From Chenopodium formosanum (taxonomy: Eukaryota > Streptophyta > Magnoliopsida > Caryophyllales > Amaranthaceae): a DNA stretch of 64,000 nt. Numbering within the stretch: position 1 is the stretch's first letter; each line of letters begins with the position of its first letter. The stretch spans positions 42,771,501 through 42,835,500 of the forward strand of contig CM044866.1 of assembly GCA_024500155.1 (NCBI GenBank). Reading direction: 5' to 3'. The notes under the pieces are model-generated. The model had not been told where the DNA came from. It made no database searches and saw only the letters and a list, made by a program, of their open reading frames with translations. The position numbers were made by a program, and so were the translations under genes. Below, piece by piece: positions 59,501-64,000 of the stretch.

Positions 59501-60332
59501 AAGCAAGCCACCGAAAGAAGTAAAGCTCTTCTGCAACATGCATGTCGAGCACATGCTTCATCCATCGGTGGCCGAAGATTAGGAAGCTGTTTAGCCTCTC
59601 ATGCATTTGAAAGCAACCACAAACCGTTACCATATTGGGTCATGCATGATGTCCTATTCCATCATCATGTGCATCTTTTGCGCCCTATTGTTGCAAAACA
59701 GTTAACTTTTTTCCCATTTTTTGGATTTTGTTAGAGACTTCCTTTATACTATTGATTTTTATTTATCAATATTTATAGGATTGTAGTGAGACTCATCATT
59801 AAGTTAGGTAACTTACATGACTATAATTAAATTCAAGATACCTAGTTAATTAGTAAGATCCTAAAAGATTTCCTTCACAAATAATCCTAAACCTAGACAT
59901 GAAAAGTACTTTGCGCATGTTCTCTATTAGTACATGCACCCCCGATCCTGCGGCGTGAAAAGGTTGGACGCTTAAATCTCAAATCCGAACAGTTATGAAA
60001 TTATGTATAATAATAAATCATTGAACGTTGTTAAAAATAACTTTATGATCAAATGGAGAAGCAACGACAGTGTCCTAAGATGATGAGAGACTGAGATGAC
60101 GAGGGCCGAAGCATCAATAACCATGATCTATTAAAAGAAAATAGTTAATGCCCTTTTCTAATTTATTTTGAAGATTCAATAAGGGAAGATCATATGGAAA
60201 CGGAGGGGATATTTCATTTTATTATATATGTAATATTTATGATTTGTGTCTAATTAAATAGTTAATGCTATTGTCCTCTTTTGTGAACATATTTTGATTG
60301 CTTGCTTTTCTGAAAAATATCTGTGGTTTTTA
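56556..60332. other. AT-rich spacer without recognised gene
   Basis: No exon chain, tRNA or element ends found. The 59480-59735 segment has an 82-codon open frame on plus and a 66-codon one on minus, neither recognised. Confidence 0.4.
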
Positions 60333-60643
60333 GGCCCCGTTCACTTCATCTTATTTTTGCTGAACTGAAATTATTTTTACTGAATTGAAATTATTTTTTG
60401 CTGAACTTACATTATTTTTACTGAACTGAAATTAATTTTACTGAATTGAAATTATTTTTGCTGAATTGAAATTATTTTTATTGAATCTATATTATATTTC
60501 TTCTTTACATTTACTGATTTTTAGTGAAATGAAATTATTTTTACTGAATAGAAATTATTTTTGCTGAACTGAACTTATATTTACTGAACTGAAATTATTT
60601 TTACTGAAATGAAATTATTTTTAAAGTGAAAGTGAACAGGGTC
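60333..60643. mobile_element. TTCAG-family MITE, long subtype, copy H
   Basis: GGCCCCGTTCACTTCATC and AAGTGAACAGGGTC with flanking TTA (60330-60332, 60644-60646). Interior of CTGAACTGAAATTATTTTTA units, as at 19168-19480. Confidence 0.75.
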
Positions 60644-61819
60644 TTATTACTTGATTATATTAATTGCATAATTGGTTACTATCTAATTGACTTGACTTGT
60701 TTGACCAATTAATACTATTGTGTCAATAGTGTTAGTCGCCTACAAAGATATTTGGCAATAAAGATGTACTAACCAAAACTATCTTTTGAATAAAAATTCT
60801 TCTTAAGTTTATTTTTATTTTTTATTTTTATTATTGTCAAAAAAGTATTATTTAATTTCAAATGTAGTGCCAATAGTATTAGCACTTGGTTTGGACTTCC
60901 CGTTAGAGAGCATATTAAGGTTAATTAACCTATTGTAATCTATCAATAATTCTAAGACGATTACATAGGGGAATTACTAATTAATCATATAATTTCATCT
61001 TAAAAATAAAATATAATTTTCTAGTGAGCAATTCTTTTTCTAATGCAAGTAATTGTTTTCTTGAATATAATTCATTTTAAAATAATTGAAAATTTTAATT
61101 AAAAGAGAAGAGTGAGTCCAAATTGTCCAATTCATGTGGCTTAATACGCATGCTTGGTGTAATGATCTTACTATTCCTACATGCTCAACTAATTAAGTGG
61201 ATGCCAGGGTTGAAACTGTACTAACAGTCACAATTTATGAATTGTACTTAAAAGGAACATTATGCCTATGCAAAGTCAAATAGACTTGTAGGCTTGTAGT
61301 ATCATAATTATAGGGTTATTGCTCAACTTAAGGAGTATAATATTAATAACAACATGGTGAAAGGGTAACCTAGAGAAGGAATCATCACATTCCAATACAA
61401 TTTAACCTAATAGTATTAAACAATGAGAAGTATATTTCCACTTTCTATATTTTATAAAATATAGTACAAAATCTTTACCACAAATTTTCTTTAGTTCATG
61501 ATCTATACCATATGACTAAAATTATGTAATTATTTTCATTGTTCATCCTATTCCCTCCATTTATCCTTTCAACTTTAGACTTTGAATTTTGTCATTTTAT
61601 CTTGATTTATTCTTATCTAGATTTTTTTATTTTTATTTTTAAAAAAGTCAATTCTAGCAACACATCCTTCATTATTAGACAATAAATAATTTATTTTATA
61701 CAACAATAAATTCAAATAATTTTAGATTAAACAACAAATTCATACAAGTATTAGTTAAGGAAAGATTAGAGATACCCAATTCAAGTTCCATCAATATACA
61801 AATAATTAGTTAAAGTTAA

Positions 61820-62005
61820 GGGCTTATTCTGATACGATTATTTTCAGTTCAGTTCAGCTCTAATAAGTTCAGTTCAGTTTAGTTCCTAATTCCTTCTCTT
61901 ATAAAATATTCAGTTCAGTTCAGCTCTAATAAGTTCAATTCAATTCAGTTCAGTTCAGCTCAGTTCAGTACAGTTCAGCTCAGTTCAGTCAATTAGAACA
62001 AATCC
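61820..62005. mobile_element. TTCAG-type MITE, copy I
   Basis: GGGCTTATTCTGATACG at left after TAA and AGAACAAATCC at right, with about a dozen TTCAG units inside. Confidence 0.6.
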
Positions 62006-63329
62006 TTTCAATTAAATCGAACAAGACAACCTCTTTATACTTTTAAAAATGGTACTCTAATTAAGTTAGGTGTCTATGACGTGTAATTCAATAATTAAGC
62101 TGTGTTCTCTTTACCTGAACTAAACTTATTAGATTTATTAAGCTTAATTTTCATGTTATATGTTTACTTGTTTGGACCTAATTAACCATATGATTAGACC
62201 TGCTTAGATTTGAAACTTATTTTTTAAAAGTAAAGTTCAATAAGAATTTCATTGTAATAGTTCTCCATCTCATGTGTGTTTTTGCTTAGAAAGATAGTTT
62301 TTTGTCACAAACTATGCACAAGTTCATTACTTTAACATGACCACAATTTATTACGAGTACTATTTTACCATATAAGTTGTCACCATCTTCATTATTGGTC
62401 CAATCCGTAATTTTCTTCTTTGTTTTTTTATATTTTAGAAAGTCCAACCCCTAATTTGAATATTACTACTTTTGACTATTATAAGTAACATTAGCTTTCT
62501 AACAAGATCCTACTTATTTGGTGTTTTCAAATCAAAATTCATAGTAAAAGGATCACTCTAATAAAGTCATAAACGTTGACTTTTGACTTACTATGATAAG
62601 CAAAACAACTAGCCAACTAGTAGGAATAATAAAATAACTTAAGTAGCCTTTGTAAGCTAGTTTAAGAAGTGTATTTAGTTAAGTTTGACCATAACATGTC
62701 GTTTAGGCATTAATTACCTTCATTATTTAAATTATGTGTACTAATGATCTTATAATCTTATTAATATATTAAAAAAAAAAAATTATATTTATAAGATTAT
62801 GTAGCCAACTATTGGGCAAATAATTTATGATGCAGAGGAAGGAGCAAGATTGCAGTTAGACTTTATAGGTTGTACATTTTAATTCATAGACTATAACTCA
62901 GAGCTTAGCTGTACTGCGGCGCTTTAATTGTGCCTGTAAATTTAATTAATTGGAACATGTAATTTATATATTCATTGTATGTTTGTGCTTTTATTTACAT
63001 TGAGAGCTGATATATTAATTAGCTTTTGGAGCTTATATGGTGACAAAAATAATACAACTATGGAAGCAAATATACATCAATATCACTAGCTACTAGCTAG
63101 TGATGTTTTCTAATGAATATAGGCTGGTGTTGTGTGATTAATGAAGTTTCAGTAACTTTAGTCAAGTCTCTATGGTTATGTACGGATGTTGTTAGGCTTT
63201 TTACGAACATAGTTTATTAGACTCTGACTAAATTAGATTAGATATGAGTTAGACACCTAGACTCTCGATATTTGAGAAAACTCTCTCAACAATAGTTGTT
63301 GCGTTCCCAAGTCAACTTTCTTATGGGCT
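62006..63329. other. Spacer, nothing recognised
   Basis: AT-rich, with no open frame above about 60 codons and no element ends. Confidence 0.4.
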
Positions 63330-63334
63330 GATCT

Positions 63335-63625
63335 AAATACTTATTGGTCACTGTCTTACTATTATGTGTAATAATTCATATCTTATAACTAGGTCATTAT
63401 TATTGGTCGAGACATCTTACTATATGTTCATATGCTCATGGTTAGTGCTCCCGAGTTACGAATCCAAAACCTTGTTAAGTTAGAACAATTCTCTTACGTT
63501 ACCAGCTGATTTAAGTACTTGTTCATCAAATACCGTCTTATTATAAATAATAATTCGTATGTTACAATTAGGTCATTTGTCATGACATCTTACTTAAGTC
63601 TATATGCACATGGTTAGTGTATTTT
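63335..63625. repeat. Diverged tandem duplication, about 180 bp unit
   Basis: The two halves share AATAATTC(A/G)TAT, TAGGTCATT, GACATCTTACT and CATGGTTAGTG in order, with offset about 180 bp. Confidence 0.65.
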
Positions 63626-63795
63626 AATTAGATCAAGCACCGCAAATTTTTGATCATCTAATTGACCGAACTTTGCTACTTATGATATGATATAATTCTG
63701 AAAGACATGATATTGGACTTATAGAAGAAGCCAATCGTGATTATTGAGTGACAGTATTGCATGAAGTAAGCACTAAACAATTATATTAGCTAATA

Positions 63796-63853
63796 ATATC
63801 GTAAGCAATTAAATAATTTGGTTAATATCGTAAGCAATTAAATAATTTGGTAT
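63796..63853. repeat. Perfect 29-bp tandem duplication
   Basis: AATATCGTAAGCAATTAAAT followed by AATTTGGTT occurs twice head to tail with one change at the end. Confidence 0.95.
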
Positions 63854-64000
63854 TTCACCGACAACTGCATTAGGATCTACAGTTTAACTCTTAAAGACTT
63901 TTAATTATATAAACCGCGTATTTAAATTAAGGAATGATGATCATATGGAAGTTTTTTTTTTTTTTTTTTGAGGAAATATATGGAAGAACATAATGTATAC

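Noticed and set aside
59433..59734. Overlapping open frames of 66 and 82 codons
   Set aside because: No recognised motif, no splice structure and AT-rich flanks without promoter signs.

Overview
This is a stretch of plant nuclear DNA. The genes are split by GT-AG introns, the spacers are AT-rich, and the accessory sequence is dominated by plant-type transposons (Stowaway-, Harbinger-, CACTA-, Helitron-, hAT- and Mutator-like elements, a LINE and SINE-like pieces). A conserved plant microRNA gene and plant-restricted protein families (PORR and plant mobile domain) are present. Recurrent motifs such as tacggagtat and tacttcgtat fit a Caryophyllales (beet/spinach/quinoa-like) eudicot, but that is only an impression.

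Layout. 1-3547 (minus strand) is an aldo-keto reductase gene with an intact frame whose 3' end lies outside the window. 4464-6012 (plus) is the in-frame but truncated front part of a peptide:N-glycanase (PNG1) gene. 10617-13753 (minus) is a second aldo-keto reductase copy, broken by several frameshifts. 13910-13987 (plus) is an orphan first-exon-like piece. 14494-16526 (plus) is a three-exon plant-mobile-domain gene interrupted by one TAA codon. 16.5-22.6 kb is a patchwork of small transposons and palindromic repeats.

22638-36961 (plus) is a complete six-exon SURF1 gene (cytochrome c oxidase assembly factor). Its introns are inflated by a 5.26-kb CACTA element carrying a captured exon of an LPA1/2-phosphoglycerate-kinase-like gene, a fold-back element with hAT-transposase remains, and a 5'-truncated LINE with an open reverse-transcriptase frame. 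37.6-39.4 kb holds two elements with terminal inverted repeats. 41156-42415 (plus) is an intronless-CDS PORR-domain organellar RNA-splicing factor, probably with a 5'UTR intron. 42.4-54 kb is gene-poor. 54558-54901 (plus) is a MIR167 locus with a TATA box, mature miRNA and star strand. 55-64 kb shows no gene.

The genes share no pathway: SURF1 and PORR proteins both act in organelles, and miR167 tunes auxin response factors. I found no clearly undescribed biological system. The most unusual items are the CACTA gene capture, a hairpin array with compensatory base changes, a window-wide MITE family with TTCAG-rich interiors, and the decayed gene copies at the left end.
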